Assembly (NCBI RefSeq): GCF_033097485.1
Contig: NZ_AP028634.1
Span: 682,001-746,000 of the forward strand
Direction of reading: 5' to 3'
Origin: Pyrofollis japonicus
GTDB lineage: Archaea > Thermoproteota > Thermoprotei_A > Sulfolobales > Pyrodictiaceae
DNA length: 64,000 nucleotides
This document shows, one piece after another, positions 33,229 to 42,590 of this stretch. The notes beneath the pieces were generated by a model. It worked only from the letters and a program-made list of their open reading frames with translations. It did no database searches and had not been told where the DNA came from. The position numbers were made by a program, and so were the translations under genes. Numbering within the stretch: the stretch's first letter is position 1; the number at the start of each line of letters is the position of its first letter.

Positions 33229-36200
33229 ATGCCTATATTTGAGCACGCTGTGCTCTGGAGCGATGTTCTCGACAAGAGGCTTGACGAGCACCAGGCCCCG
33301 GAGCTAGACTACTTGTTCCGCAGGGGAGAAATCTACCGTATCTACAGTGATCCACGAGAATTCTTTAGCCGCACACTCGTAACCGATAACATGCTCTCCG
33401 TGCTAGAAGGTGTCGTCGACGCGCTGAGCGGTACGGGTAACAAGGTCTTCCTCCTCTACAGCTTCTTCGGCGGAGGTAAGACGCATACACTGATAACGAT
33501 TTACCACGCCCTCCGCGACCCCGATGCCCTCCTAGAGTCGGTCAAGGAGTCCGCCGAGACGTATAGCGGTGACCGCGTACAGTTCGTTGAGAGGGGGAGA
33601 AGGCTCGTCGAGCGCCTACGGGGGCTTGGAGACATAAGTGTCGTGGTTATTAGCGGGAAGTATGAGAGGCTCTTCCCCGATCCTTCCCACCCTGTAGAGG
33701 TAAACGGTGTCCGCGTCAAAACACTATGGGGGTACTTGGCGGCGCTCCTTGGCCGCTATAATGAGATAAGGATAGATGATGAGCATGTGCGGGCGCCGGC
33801 TATTGATAGGCTTGAGAAAATACTTGCGGGCAAGCGTGTCCTTGTGCTGGCGGATGAGGTTGCAGACAGGCTCGCCAGCCTCCTTGAAAGCAGCAGCGAA
33901 GTAGACCGCAACTATGCTAACCAGGTTGTCTCCTTCTTCGACAACTTGTTCAGCGCTGCTAGGAGCGTGGACACGGCAATAGTGTTTACCCTGCCAGGCG
34001 AGGAGCGCGGAGGCACGCTTGTGCTTGAGAGTAGGTATCAGGGAAGGACAGTTGAGCAGGCTCTCCAAAAAATAACGCGCGCCGCTATGCGTGTAGGCTC
34101 TGCGCCGCTTGAGCCCGTCAGCTCCGCGGAGTTCTGGAGGATTATCAAGCGCCGACTATTTAGGAAAGTGGAAGACGACTACGCCAAGAGGCTGTCCCTT
34201 GAGCTGGAGAACGTCTATCGCTCCGAGAAAGACGTGTTCGGCGACGATACCCGCTACGCCGAGGAACTCCGCTACATGTATCCTCTACACCCTGGCTTCA
34301 TAGAGGCGCTGAGGACTATCATTGAGAGGAACGATAAGCTCCAGAAAACGAGAGACGCTATAAGGATAGCGAGGATTATTGCAAGGCAGCTACACTCAAG
34401 GTGGGAGAAGAAGGAACTGCGAGAAGACATGGTTATGGCGTGGCACATTGACCCTACTGTGTCAGAGCTCTCAATCATACTGCAGGGGTTCGATGCCTAC
34501 AAAATGGTTGTTGATGCAGACCTCAAGAACAACATGAAGAAAATACGGAAGACTCTGGGCGACAAGGCGCCTCTAGCCAAGATGGCGGCCACCGCCGTGT
34601 TCGTGCTCACCTATACCTTCCAAGCCCCGAAGCCGCTACCACAGTTCCCGACGAGGGACAAGATAGCCCAGCTGGTCTACGACCCAGCACTGTTCGCCGA
34701 GAATCACTGGATGCCGAGCGATATACCGGAGGCTGTTGACACTCTGAGGCGTAATCTCTACTACTTGTGGACCGATGGGGAGAGGTTTTGGTTCTGGAAC
34801 GTTCCGAACGTCATACAGATGATAGAGGAGAGGGCGAAGCAGATAGCGAGGATGGAGGGGCCTAGGCTCGTAGAGGAGGTCGTGGCTAGCGACGACTACT
34901 TGCGCGGCCTGGTCTCGAGACAGTTCAGGGACCGGAGGCTTGGCGGCAGGATCAAGATGAGGCTCTTCGAGCACTACGACACATTTGTGACTGCTAAGCC
35001 GGAGGATGTGCCGGATGATGAGAGGTATAAGCTCGTCGTCGCCCTTCACCCACCGGAGCAAGGGTTTGAGAAGATAGTGACGCATAGCGTGAAGGGCGGG
35101 AGGTTGGCAGAGAGAGTCTACCGCAACACCGTAGTTGTGCTCGCTCCGCGGGACCCAGCCGAGCTAGAGAACGCTATAATCGATACATATGCAAAGGTGC
35201 GGGCGGCAAACGTGGTGGAGAGAGAGCTGGGCTCAATAATCCAAGGCCTCCAAGGAGTCCCGTCATCTATGAGATCCGTTATAAGAAGCATCCAGCTGTC
35301 ACTTATACGTGATGTAAGGGAGTTCAACGTCTCGGAACTCTACAACATATTGTTCAACGGCTTCGACACAATATACTATCCCGGAGAAGCTGGTGTCAGG
35401 AAGGTTGACGCGTCAAGGCTGGGCGTGACCGCTGTCTCGCTTGCCCAGAAGGCCGAGAGAGCGCTGGAATCCCTTGGGAAGGCCTTGTTCGAGATGAGCT
35501 TCGAGTATCTCGTCGAGAAGCTTGAGGAGACCGCTAATTCCCTCAGTACTCCGCGAAGCGTCCGCGAAGTAGTATCAATGTTCAGAATAGACCCCTCGCT
35601 GCCCATGGCTACGCGTAGAGCCGTGATAAACGCTCTGCTAGAGGGGCATCGGGGCGGCAGGCTGCTCGTCGAGCGGGTTACGCGCCAGGGTAAGCGAATT
35701 TACTATGCTGGAATCCTGCAGGGGGACTGTGACTCCGGTGAACCACTCCTGGTTAGCGAGCTGGGCGACGACGATACGGTTGTGCTCGCGGAGCCGGGGC
35801 GGGCGACAGAGGAGACGGCAAAGAAGCTGCTAGACTACCTGGCCAGCCTGGAGGGCGTTGAGCAGCGCCCTGATGGGAGCGTGCTCGTTCGCAGCGTGAA
35901 GGTCTCCCTCTACAACCAGGTGATCAGCCTCAGAGAGTTCGTAAGCGAGGTAGGCCCTAGCCCCGACGTAGTGTTTGAGGCGAAGTACTGCATAACCGAG
36001 GCGGCGAGGAGGCCGGGTATAAGGCTAATCCTCTCCACCGAGAAGATCTCCATCGACGAGGGCGAGGAGTACACAGTCAAGGCTTCCGTCGAGTCCATCG
36101 GTGAGCTTGACCCGGGCAGGGTAAGGCTAAGCATAGACAAGCTTGACGGCCTAGAAATAGAAGTCTCAAAAACAGAGCTACGGGTAGGCGAGGAGGCAGA

Positions 36201-36678
36201 GATAAGGATCAGGGCCCTCCGGCAAGGCAGTTACACGGTAGCCATTACGGCTATACCGGAGCGCGGAGACGAAGACAGGGCCAGTATAGAGGTGACGGTG
36301 AAGGGGCGTGAAGAGGAGGTTGAGTGCACGAGGCTCGACGAGGCGCCTGGCATCGTTACTGGGCTAAGGATTAGCGGGGAATGGGGCAACGCCTCAATCA
36401 TCGTGGAGAATATTGCGGAGGCAGTAGGCCAGGCTGTCGCAACTGGCACCCTCAGTGCCGGAGGAGTGTTACTAAAGATCGAGGAGCCCCGCGAACTCGG
36501 CATAGTGTACATGCTTGCACAGAACATCGTGAACATAGTAGGGCAGGGCAGCGGTGAGCCCCCAAGGATAGAACTTGACATATCTTTCGGCTCAAACTAC
36601 CCGGACAGGGCACTGCTTAAGCGGCTTATCTCCCCTATCCCGGCGGGCGTCGTATGCAAGGCGAGGATTAGGAGGTAA
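33229..36678 (+). CDS. DUF499 ATPase of a helicase-methylase-ATPase defence-type locus
   Basis: 1149 residues from ATG 33229. Walker A is SFFGGGKTHT at residues 78-87, the form typical of DUF499 proteins, and VLVLADEVAD is a probable Walker B. A strand-rich region near residues 930-1030 (SIDEGEEYTVKASVE and following) looks like an Ig-like domain. DUF499 ATPases are related to the BrxC/PglY component of BREX and occur beside DUF1156 methylases. The gene is divergent from the methylase and followed by the small gene 7 bases later and then the helicase, so these three are an operon. Role in target recognition or signalling is inferred from the family. Confidence 0.88.
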   Translation: MPIFEHAVLWSDVLDKRLDEHQAPELDYLFRRGEIYRIYSDPREFFSRTLVTDNMLSVLEGVVDALSGTGNKVFLLYSFFGGGKTHTLITIYHALRDPDALLESVKESAETYSGDRVQFVERGRRLVERLRGLGDISVVVISGKYERLFPDPSHPVEVNGVRVKTLWGYLAALLGRYNEIRIDDEHVRAPAIDRLEKILAGKRVLVLADEVADRLASLLESSSEVDRNYANQVVSFFDNLFSAARSVDTAIVFTLPGEERGGTLVLESRYQGRTVEQALQKITRAAMRVGSAPLEPVSSAEFWRIIKRRLFRKVEDDYAKRLSLELENVYRSEKDVFGDDTRYAEELRYMYPLHPGFIEALRTIIERNDKLQKTRDAIRIARIIARQLHSRWEKKELREDMVMAWHIDPTVSELSIILQGFDAYKMVVDADLKNNMKKIRKTLGDKAPLAKMAATAVFVLTYTFQAPKPLPQFPTRDKIAQLVYDPALFAENHWMPSDIPEAVDTLRRNLYYLWTDGERFWFWNVPNVIQMIEERAKQIARMEGPRLVEEVVASDDYLRGLVSRQFRDRRLGGRIKMRLFEHYDTFVTAKPEDVPDDERYKLVVALHPPEQGFEKIVTHSVKGGRLAERVYRNTVVVLAPRDPAELENAIIDTYAKVRAANVVERELGSIIQGLQGVPSSMRSVIRSIQLSLIRDVREFNVSELYNILFNGFDTIYYPGEAGVRKVDASRLGVTAVSLAQKAERALESLGKALFEMSFEYLVEKLEETANSLSTPRSVREVVSMFRIDPSLPMATRRAVINALLEGHRGGRLLVERVTRQGKRIYYAGILQGDCDSGEPLLVSELGDDDTVVLAEPGRATEETAKKLLDYLASLEGVEQRPDGSVLVRSVKVSLYNQVISLREFVSEVGPSPDVVFEAKYCITEAARRPGIRLILSTEKISIDEGEEYTVKASVESIGELDPGRVRLSIDKLDGLEIEVSKTELRVGEEAEIRIRALRQGSYTVAITAIPERGDEDRASIEVTVKGREEEVECTRLDEAPGIVTGLRISGEWGNASIIVENIAEAVGQAVATGTLSAGGVLLKIEEPRELGIVYMLAQNIVNIVGQGSGEPPRIELDISFGSNYPDRALLKRLISPIPAGVVCKARIRR

Positions 36679-36685
36679 TGAGGGG

Positions 36686-37090
36686 ATGGAGCACGAGCCA
36701 GTGAAGGAGTACATTATCGAGCTTAGGAGGAGGCGTGGGAAACAAGTACTATTCTTCGTTGAGGGTGGCAGCATTGTTGCCGCTGCAACCCTGGCGTGGC
36801 CGCAGACGCTTACATGGCTCCGCGAACTCGGGTTCGAAGAGACTGGGCCCAACAAGTGGAAGACTGGAAGCATGACGGCTTTTCTCGAAGCAATCATACT
36901 CTATGGTGTTGCGCAGACGCTGCGGAGCAGTGGCAGACTCTCCCAGCTGCGCCGAGTAGCCGACGAGCTGGAGCTCTTAGAGCTGAGATTCTGGGCCAAC
37001 AAGTTCTCCCAGGGATACCGGGGCAGCGGTAGGCGGGGCATGTATAGGCCTGCCCGGAGCTTCAAGATACTATACCGCTTGGCAAGGTGA
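36686..37090 (+). CDS. Small unrecognised protein between DUF499 ATPase and helicase
   Basis: A 134-residue basic protein from ATG 36686. It starts with a strand-rich segment (QVLFFVEGGSIVAAATLAW), then TWLRELGFEETGPNKWKTGS, a helix pair ending LSQLRRVADELELLELRFW, and an Arg/Gly-rich tail (GYRGSGRRGMYRPARS). The tail could bind nucleic acid. It is locked into the operon: 7 bases after the ATPase stop, and overlapping the helicase start by four bases (GTGA). I cannot place it in a family. The position suggests a dedicated accessory component of the system. Confidence 0.75.
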   Translation: MEHEPVKEYIIELRRRRGKQVLFFVEGGSIVAAATLAWPQTLTWLRELGFEETGPNKWKTGSMTAFLEAIILYGVAQTLRSSGRLSQLRRVADELELLELRFWANKFSQGYRGSGRRGMYRPARSFKILYRLAR

Positions 37091-40000
37091 AATCGCTCTT
37101 GCTGAACGAGGCAGGGGCGGGCCTCCTCTACTTGGCGCTCTCGAAGCTTCTGAGCTGGCACCCTATCTACGTGTTCTCAACCCCTGCTACGCGGCCATAT
37201 GTGCCGTACTCTCACCAAGTCGTAGTCCTTCGAGATAACGCCTCTAGACCGGTGGTACGGGTACTGATTGGCGACGAGGTTGGGCTCGGCAAAACGGCGC
37301 AAGCGGCTCTCACGCTGAGACTACTCGAGGCTAGGAGGAAAGCAGCCACGAGGGAAGGGCGCGACGAGTTTAGGGCACTGATCCTGGTCCCCCGGATACT
37401 CGTTGAGCAATGGTTCGACGAACTGGTTTCAAGGGCGTCTATTAGCCATGCTAGAATCTACATGCTCCGCTCGGGAGAAGATCTTGACTGGGTGGAGCAG
37501 AAGGGTTGGCCGCCGGGCTACTATATTGGCAGTATCCAGCTTCTCAGGCTGAGAAACTATGCCGATAGGCTGGTTAATGTAGACTGGGACGTAGTAGTCG
37601 TTGACGAGGTGCATAATGTCGGGGTTGGACCCAGCTTCCAGTCGCCAAACAAGTCCTACCAGCTAGTATTCAGGCTCACGAGGCCTCCTCATAGATCCGT
37701 GATCTTGTTGTCGGCTACGCCGCACCGGGGGAAGTCGAGAGACTACATAGCTAGGCTAATGCTCCTCGTACCGGAGATAGCACTGGAGGATGTAAGGCAG
37801 CTCGTAAGCATACTCGACAACAACGAGTTCTACAAGAAGACGCACGGAACCCTGGTCTATAGGAGGACTAAGGAGCTGGTAAACGAGCTTGAAGAAAGAG
37901 AGGTGTTTCGGCCCGCGCACTTCTATGCGGTGATCATCAACGTGTCCAGGGAGGAGCAGCAATTCGAGAAAATACTGAGAGGCTTCGCTGAGAGGAAGGT
38001 GAGCGAATGGGGCTCCGAGATATGGGAGCGAGGAAACCCTAAGGGCTTGATCATAGCCTTGCTCTTGAAGAGGGCTAGTAGCAGCGTCTACGCGGCGAGA
38101 AAGACCCTGGCAACACTGATAGAGAATTTCAACAAGAGGCTGGGGGAAGGCGCCGATGTTGAGTCATTGCGGCAAATTCTCTCAATAGACTTCTCCGAGT
38201 TGAGTGAGGAGCCAGAGGAGCTGCTTAGAAAGGCCCTCGGCTCCGCGGCCGGCTTGTTCACGAGGAAGGATATAGAGGAGCTTGCGAGCCTTGTTAGCCT
38301 CGCCGCAAAGATAGAGGAGGACGGAGAGTCCAAGCTCAAAGCCCTCGTAGACATTATTGAGAAACATGTCTCAGAGGGCCGCAGGGTAGTGGTCTTCACA
38401 GAGTACCGTGATACCCTCGAATACTTGTATGAGCGTCTAAAAGGCCTGAGTGTCGGCGGACGAGAGCTAAGGATAAGGTGTATTAGTGGCGCTGCTTATG
38501 GGCCATGTAGTCGCCAAAACATAGAGATCATTAAGAGCGAGCTGGAGGCCGGAGACCTGGACGTCGTCCTTGCAACAGATGTTGCGTCCGAGGGGCTGAA
38601 CTTACAGCATGCAAACGTGCTGATAAACTACGATGTCCCGTGGAGCCCTGTCAAGCTCGAGCAGAGAATCGGAAGAATATGGAGGCTTGGGCAGCGCAAC
38701 GAGGTGGAAATATATAGCCTCTTCAGATCCGCGTCAATAGACTATGTTCTAGTGGAGAAGCTGTACTCGAAGATCCTCGCCATACATGAGGCCACCGGTA
38801 CATCAAGGCCAATAATCGGCGCCAAGGCTGAGCTCTATGCTGAGGGAGAATTCTATAGCATTGATAAGCTGTATCGGGGAGGAGCACCTGGAAGCTCCGA
38901 TGCTGTGGCAGACGCGCTAGAAGAGGAGGGAGAAGTAGGCATAGCGAGGGCTATTCTCGAAAACAACCTGGACGCGATAGCCAAGAAGATATTGGAGAGG
39001 ATAAACAAGCTAAGGCAGGAGATCCAGGAGAAGAATATCTATCCATCGTATATCGAGCCGCTAACGCTGAAAAAGCGGCTAGAGATGTGCCTAGGGTCGC
39101 CAGAGCCTCCTATGAGGATAGTAGAGAAGCAAGCAAAAATACTGCAACGCCTCCTTGGCAGGGACGAGCCGAAGGACAGCTATGATGCAGTAAAGAGCCT
39201 GCGCGGGGCACTAGCATGGCTGCTTGCCTCGAAGAAGGGCAGCACAGTCAAGCATTATTATCGTAGCCCAGCCCTCGAGCCGGGCACTCGGCTAGCAATC
39301 ATCCCTGTTGCAGTGAAGTCTCCCAACGGTGCCCTACTCTACGAAGAACTCGTCGGAATAATGTACTCTAGTAAGGGGCGCAGCTCTTACACAATCCTAG
39401 TGGGCCCCATGCTCTTAGACAAGCTTGTAGAGATAGCCGAGAAGGGAATAGAGTACGCGGATAAAGCAAGGATTAGTCCTTTGGAGAAAAACATACTACT
39501 CCTAAGAGCGCAAAACCATGTACAACAATGCCTAAGCATATCGTTTAGGAGGGATAATCTCGAAGCACTATGGAAACTAATAGGAGAGAAAACAGGGAAA
39601 GAAACCAGCATCGGGACAAGGATCAGGGTTGAGCCACTAGAGTCCGAGATTGTTCTTATTGAGCACGGCCCCGTAGGTGGTGCACCTAGAGAACCCCGTA
39701 AAGTAAGTGAGGCCAGTGAGGAGCGCCAGGGGGCTTTGAAAGAGGATATTGCAGCGCTGGACGAGCTAGAGAGAAGACAGCAAATAGAGAGAAAAGCTAT
39801 ACCTGTCGTAATGAGGTACGAGCTTGACCACGGCAGGGTGCCCAGAGACGTACACGAGGAAAGAAGCTACGACATAGAGTCCTATGATCCACAGACCGGA
39901 GAGGTGCTACGCTACATAGAGGTTAAGTCGCACTGCGGCGACAAAGCCATAGTAGAGCTCACCGAGAAAGAATATGAGTTTGCAAAAGCACATCGAGACA

Positions 40001-40167
40001 AGTATTGGCTATACATTGTTCTAAACATGTGCGGCGATAAGCCAAAGATCATAACTATACACGACCCTCTCTCAAAACTAGGCTTCAAGCGGTTAAGGAA
40101 ACGAATAGTAGAGGAGAGAGTAGAGACACGGTACATCGCCGAAGTAACAGAAATAGAAACCACGTAG
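37087..40167 (+). CDS. SNF2/SF2 helicase with C-terminal DUF3883 domain
   Basis: A 1026-residue protein. Motif I is GDEVGLGKT at 62-70, motif II DEVH at 172-175, motif III SATPHRG, and motif VI QRIGRIWRLGQ, all intact. The C-terminal 150 residues hold a DUF3883 domain (RSYDIESYDPQTGEVLRYIE, then VKSHCGDK), a PD-(D/E)xK-like fold seen in defence helicases. Length and arrangement match helicases paired with DUF1156 methylases and DUF499 ATPases. The GTG start overlaps the previous stop. A translocase or nuclease effector acting on unmodified DNA is a reasonable inference. Confidence 0.9.
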   Translation: MKSLLLNEAGAGLLYLALSKLLSWHPIYVFSTPATRPYVPYSHQVVVLRDNASRPVVRVLIGDEVGLGKTAQAALTLRLLEARRKAATREGRDEFRALILVPRILVEQWFDELVSRASISHARIYMLRSGEDLDWVEQKGWPPGYYIGSIQLLRLRNYADRLVNVDWDVVVVDEVHNVGVGPSFQSPNKSYQLVFRLTRPPHRSVILLSATPHRGKSRDYIARLMLLVPEIALEDVRQLVSILDNNEFYKKTHGTLVYRRTKELVNELEEREVFRPAHFYAVIINVSREEQQFEKILRGFAERKVSEWGSEIWERGNPKGLIIALLLKRASSSVYAARKTLATLIENFNKRLGEGADVESLRQILSIDFSELSEEPEELLRKALGSAAGLFTRKDIEELASLVSLAAKIEEDGESKLKALVDIIEKHVSEGRRVVVFTEYRDTLEYLYERLKGLSVGGRELRIRCISGAAYGPCSRQNIEIIKSELEAGDLDVVLATDVASEGLNLQHANVLINYDVPWSPVKLEQRIGRIWRLGQRNEVEIYSLFRSASIDYVLVEKLYSKILAIHEATGTSRPIIGAKAELYAEGEFYSIDKLYRGGAPGSSDAVADALEEEGEVGIARAILENNLDAIAKKILERINKLRQEIQEKNIYPSYIEPLTLKKRLEMCLGSPEPPMRIVEKQAKILQRLLGRDEPKDSYDAVKSLRGALAWLLASKKGSTVKHYYRSPALEPGTRLAIIPVAVKSPNGALLYEELVGIMYSSKGRSSYTILVGPMLLDKLVEIAEKGIEYADKARISPLEKNILLLRAQNHVQQCLSISFRRDNLEALWKLIGEKTGKETSIGTRIRVEPLESEIVLIEHGPVGGAPREPRKVSEASEERQGALKEDIAALDELERRQQIERKAIPVVMRYELDHGRVPRDVHEERSYDIESYDPQTGEVLRYIEVKSHCGDKAIVELTEKEYEFAKAHRDKYWLYIVLNMCGDKPKIITIHDPLSKLGFKRLRKRIVEERVETRYIAEVTEIETT

Positions 40168-40171
40168 ATCA

Positions 40172-40393
40172 CTAGTGCTGTAACTGCTTGGCCCGAGCCA
40201 CGGGCTTTGAGCCAGTACCGCCATTGGTAATAGGTACCACTTTTTCAATCTCAACAGAGATATAGTCTCTATTTTCCTCAAAGACGCCGTAAGCATAGTA
40301 TTCTCTACCATTAAACTTTAGCCTTAGACGAACAGTTCTCACAACACCCCTTCTTAGACGGGCCTCTTGGCTCAACCCCTCTCCTCTCCACAA
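40172..40393 (-). CDS. Small hypothetical protein
   Basis: A 73-residue frame on the minus strand converging on the helicase gene (4 bases apart). From about residue 17 it reads as a compact beta protein (VRTVRLRLKFNGREYYAYGV, then DYISVEIEKVVPIT) with a basic tail. The first 16 residues look less protein-like, so a GTG at codon 17 or 18 may be the true start. An overlapping frame at 40311-40538 is less convincing. No family is recognised. Confidence 0.45.
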   Translation of the reverse strand: MWRGEGLSQEARLRRGVVRTVRLRLKFNGREYYAYGVFEENRDYISVEIEKVVPITNGGTGSKPVARAKQLQH

Positions 40394-40718
40394 CTACTAC
40401 TGGAGTACCATATCCAAGGTAAGCTGATACACTCAATAATACCAGAAAAGCTAATCCAGTATCATGGTCAATACCGTTGATACTATGCAAGGTGATACAT
40501 AAGCGGCTAGAATACCATGAGGGTATTATCAGCGTCATAGCTTAACCCTAGAAAGAAGCCTCAATACTGTTATTCCCTCTCCGATGTGTCACCGATGCAA
40601 CTACTAATAATAGCTAAGCTAAACTTCTATGACAAAGAGCTATTGTTAGCACATCTAAATATTCCTTTAATGTATTTCCTTACAGTAGGTTTTTAGGGAT
40701 ATTGCAGCTCTCCTTGAC
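40394..40718. other. Gap after the defence region, nothing recognised
   Basis: About 325 bases, somewhat A+T-rich. TATA-like CTTTAATG near 40671 may serve the next gene. No tRNA, repeat or convincing frame was found; a minus-strand frame at 40311-40538 is weak. Confidence 0.4.
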
Positions 40719-41492
40719 TTGACTAGGTTCTCTATGCTGCTAGGTGTATATGGTATGGGTTCTTCTCGTAAGAGTAGCTGTGTTAGTGGGGTTGTTTGTG
40801 AGCACTTGGCCTGGATTGCTGGCGTACTTGGAGCTAGTGTCGATGATGTTGCTTCGCGTCTCCCTGTTCCCGTGCCCGGTATGAGTGTTGAGGACTATGG
40901 TGCTTCTCTCCAGGCGTCTCTCGTGCTTGTTGATGCCTTTGAGTATCTGTTCTTCCGCGGGTTTAGGAGGTTGCTGCGAGTAATGGTTCCGGAGGACGTG
41001 TTTTGCCTCGTGGAGGGCGAGGAGGACACTGTAGTGAGTAGCTGTAGGGATGCGCGTGGCTTCTCGATAAGCTTTGCAGGCAGCGGTGAGCATGCTCCCA
41101 GTAGTCTCGTGTTGGAGGCGCAGACGTCTGCCGAGGACCCGCATCACGTAGGCATAAGGGTTTATGCAAGTATTGGCCCCGGCGGCGAGGCTGAATGGGA
41201 GGAGCTTGGGCCAGAGAGGGCTGAGAGGATTGTTAGGCGGGTCATATCGTATGCTAAGAGGACGAGGCTGTACATGGGCCTCGAAGAAGTGCTGGCGGAA
41301 ACTGAGGGAGTGTACGAGCTCAGCCTGGAGCCTGGCGACGGGGTTGGGGAAGGCGTGCCGGAGGCGGCTCTCGAGGCGTTTGTCGCCGGGATGCCGGGCT
41401 TCGTGCTGCCCTTCGACCTGAACCCCGTACTGGATCTATCCGAGTACATCTCGAGGAGGCTGAGCAGGGAGCTGGAGAAGATGCGGGAATGA
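40719..41492 (+). CDS. Hypothetical protein
   Basis: A 257-residue acidic, soluble protein I do not recognise. The start is a TTG at 40719 or, five codons on, an ATG at 40734. The first 100 residues are mostly helical with cysteines at 21, 27 and 97 (SSCVSGVVC). The middle has a strand-rich part (SLVLEAQT, GIRVYASIGPG), and the C-terminus is helical. Coding-strand composition is G/T-rich at the 5' end and shifts towards A/C. It precedes a VapBC pair. Confidence 0.6.
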   Translation: MTRFSMLLGVYGMGSSRKSSCVSGVVCEHLAWIAGVLGASVDDVASRLPVPVPGMSVEDYGASLQASLVLVDAFEYLFFRGFRRLLRVMVPEDVFCLVEGEEDTVVSSCRDARGFSISFAGSGEHAPSSLVLEAQTSAEDPHHVGIRVYASIGPGGEAEWEELGPERAERIVRRVISYAKRTRLYMGLEEVLAETEGVYELSLEPGDGVGEGVPEAALEAFVAGMPGFVLPFDLNPVLDLSEYISRRLSRELEKMRE

Positions 41493-41580
41493 GGGTAGTA
41501 GGGTTGGTGGTTTGGCTTTCCTCTTGGAAACCTATATGTATACGGGTGCGTATACGTGTGGGCTTGGTGGTGCTTGGGGG

Positions 41581-41841
41581 ATGGGTAGTAGGGTTGTGCC
41601 GGTGAGGCTTGATGAGGAGTTGTTGGAGCTTGTTGATGAGCTTGTGAGGCTTGGTCTTTATGGTTCTAGGAGTGAGGCTTTGAGGGACCTTATACGGATA
41701 GGTGCGAGGCATGTGTTGCGGGCTAGAGTGGTTTCGGAGGCTGTTGGGAAGCTGTTTGAGCTTGAGAGGGAGGAGGGTGATATACCGGTGAGGCTTCGGG
41801 GGGCTTTGGAGCAGTTGCTCTCTGAGAGGGAGAGGCTCTAG
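41581..41841 (+). CDS. Ribbon-helix-helix antitoxin, VapB-like
   Basis: 86 residues from ATG 41581. VVPVRLDEELLELVDELVRL followed by YGSRSEALRDLIRIG is a ribbon-helix-helix DNA-binding domain, here as the antitoxin of a VapBC pair. The rest is a charged helix that should bind the toxin. A TATA-like TATATGTATA at 41532-41541 puts the transcript start near 41558, so the earlier in-frame TTG (41512) is excluded. The toxin gene begins on the base after its stop. Confidence 0.87.
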   Translation: MGSRVVPVRLDEELLELVDELVRLGLYGSRSEALRDLIRIGARHVLRARVVSEAVGKLFELEREEGDIPVRLRGALEQLLSERERL

Positions 41842-42342
41842 TTGTCGCTGGTCTACGTTGATACGAGTGTTGTCGTGGCTGCTCTTGATCCCTTGGATCC
41901 CAGGAGGGATGGGGCTAGGAGGGCTCTTCAGCGCCCCGTGGGCAAGATTGTTTCTGAGCTTGTCTCGGCTGAGTTGGCGAGTGTTCTCTCACGGCAGCGC
42001 GGCGTACTGGAGGAGGTGAGGCGCAGGCTCGGCGTAGACGAGTCCGTGGCCTTTGTCGCGGTCCTCCTCTACATATTGAAGAGGTTCGGGCTGAGATACG
42101 TCCCCGTAAAGAAGTTCTCGAGGACGCTGCTCGGCAGGTTCTACGGCCCCATAGCGTACTCCATATTGTTGTCTGAGAAGCTCAGGCTTAGAACCCTGGA
42201 CCTACTCCACCTAGCCTACATAAAGGCGCTAAGAGAGCAAGGCATACCCGTAGACACGCTCCTCACAGCCGACACAGATTTCAAGGAAAATGAGGAACGG
42301 ATTCGCAATGTTCTAGGCATAACCGTTGAACTAATAAAATAA
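41842..42342 (+). CDS. PIN-domain toxin, VapC-like
   Basis: A 166-residue PIN protein starting at TTG 41842. Acidic residues are in VYVDTSVVVAAL, SAELASVLSR, LDLLHLAYIKALREQG and TADTDFKE, matching the four-acid RNase centre. It is slightly longer than usual VapC because of an internal segment around VPVKKFSRTLLGR. It abuts the ribbon-helix-helix antitoxin with no gap. Confidence 0.88.
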   Translation: MSLVYVDTSVVVAALDPLDPRRDGARRALQRPVGKIVSELVSAELASVLSRQRGVLEEVRRRLGVDESVAFVAVLLYILKRFGLRYVPVKKFSRTLLGRFYGPIAYSILLSEKLRLRTLDLLHLAYIKALREQGIPVDTLLTADTDFKENEERIRNVLGITVELIK

Positions 42343-42459
42343 ATGAATGAAAATAACAATGTCCCTATGGCTCGGGCCATTGATAGCCTCGAAGCTATAG
42401 CCGCATCCCGCTGCCTAGTATTCGAGAAGGCAGCCGGGACAGCTCATAGAACACGCTAA
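42343..42459 (+). CDS. Possible 38-residue peptide after vapC
   Basis: A short frame whose ATG directly follows the vapC stop codon. It encodes MNENNNVPMARAIDSLEAIA and eighteen more residues. No Shine-Dalgarno or family is evident. It may be a remnant or simply chance; it is listed because it abuts the operon exactly. Confidence 0.2.
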   Translation: MNENNNVPMARAIDSLEAIAASRCLVFEKAAGTAHRTR

Positions 42460-42590
42460 AGCCTAGCACGATGCATACGCGTGTTTTGTTTGTGGTGGTT
42501 GTTTTGTCTGGGGCTAGTGTTTTGTACTCTCCTCTTCACTGTTGCTAGACTGGGTGTCTTCCTGCTCTTCTTCTGGGTGGTTGGGTAGAG

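Noticed and set aside
40311-40538. A 75-residue minus-strand frame with a hydrophobic stretch
   Set aside because: It overlaps the more protein-like 40172-40393 frame and shows no ribosome-binding site or recognisable pattern.
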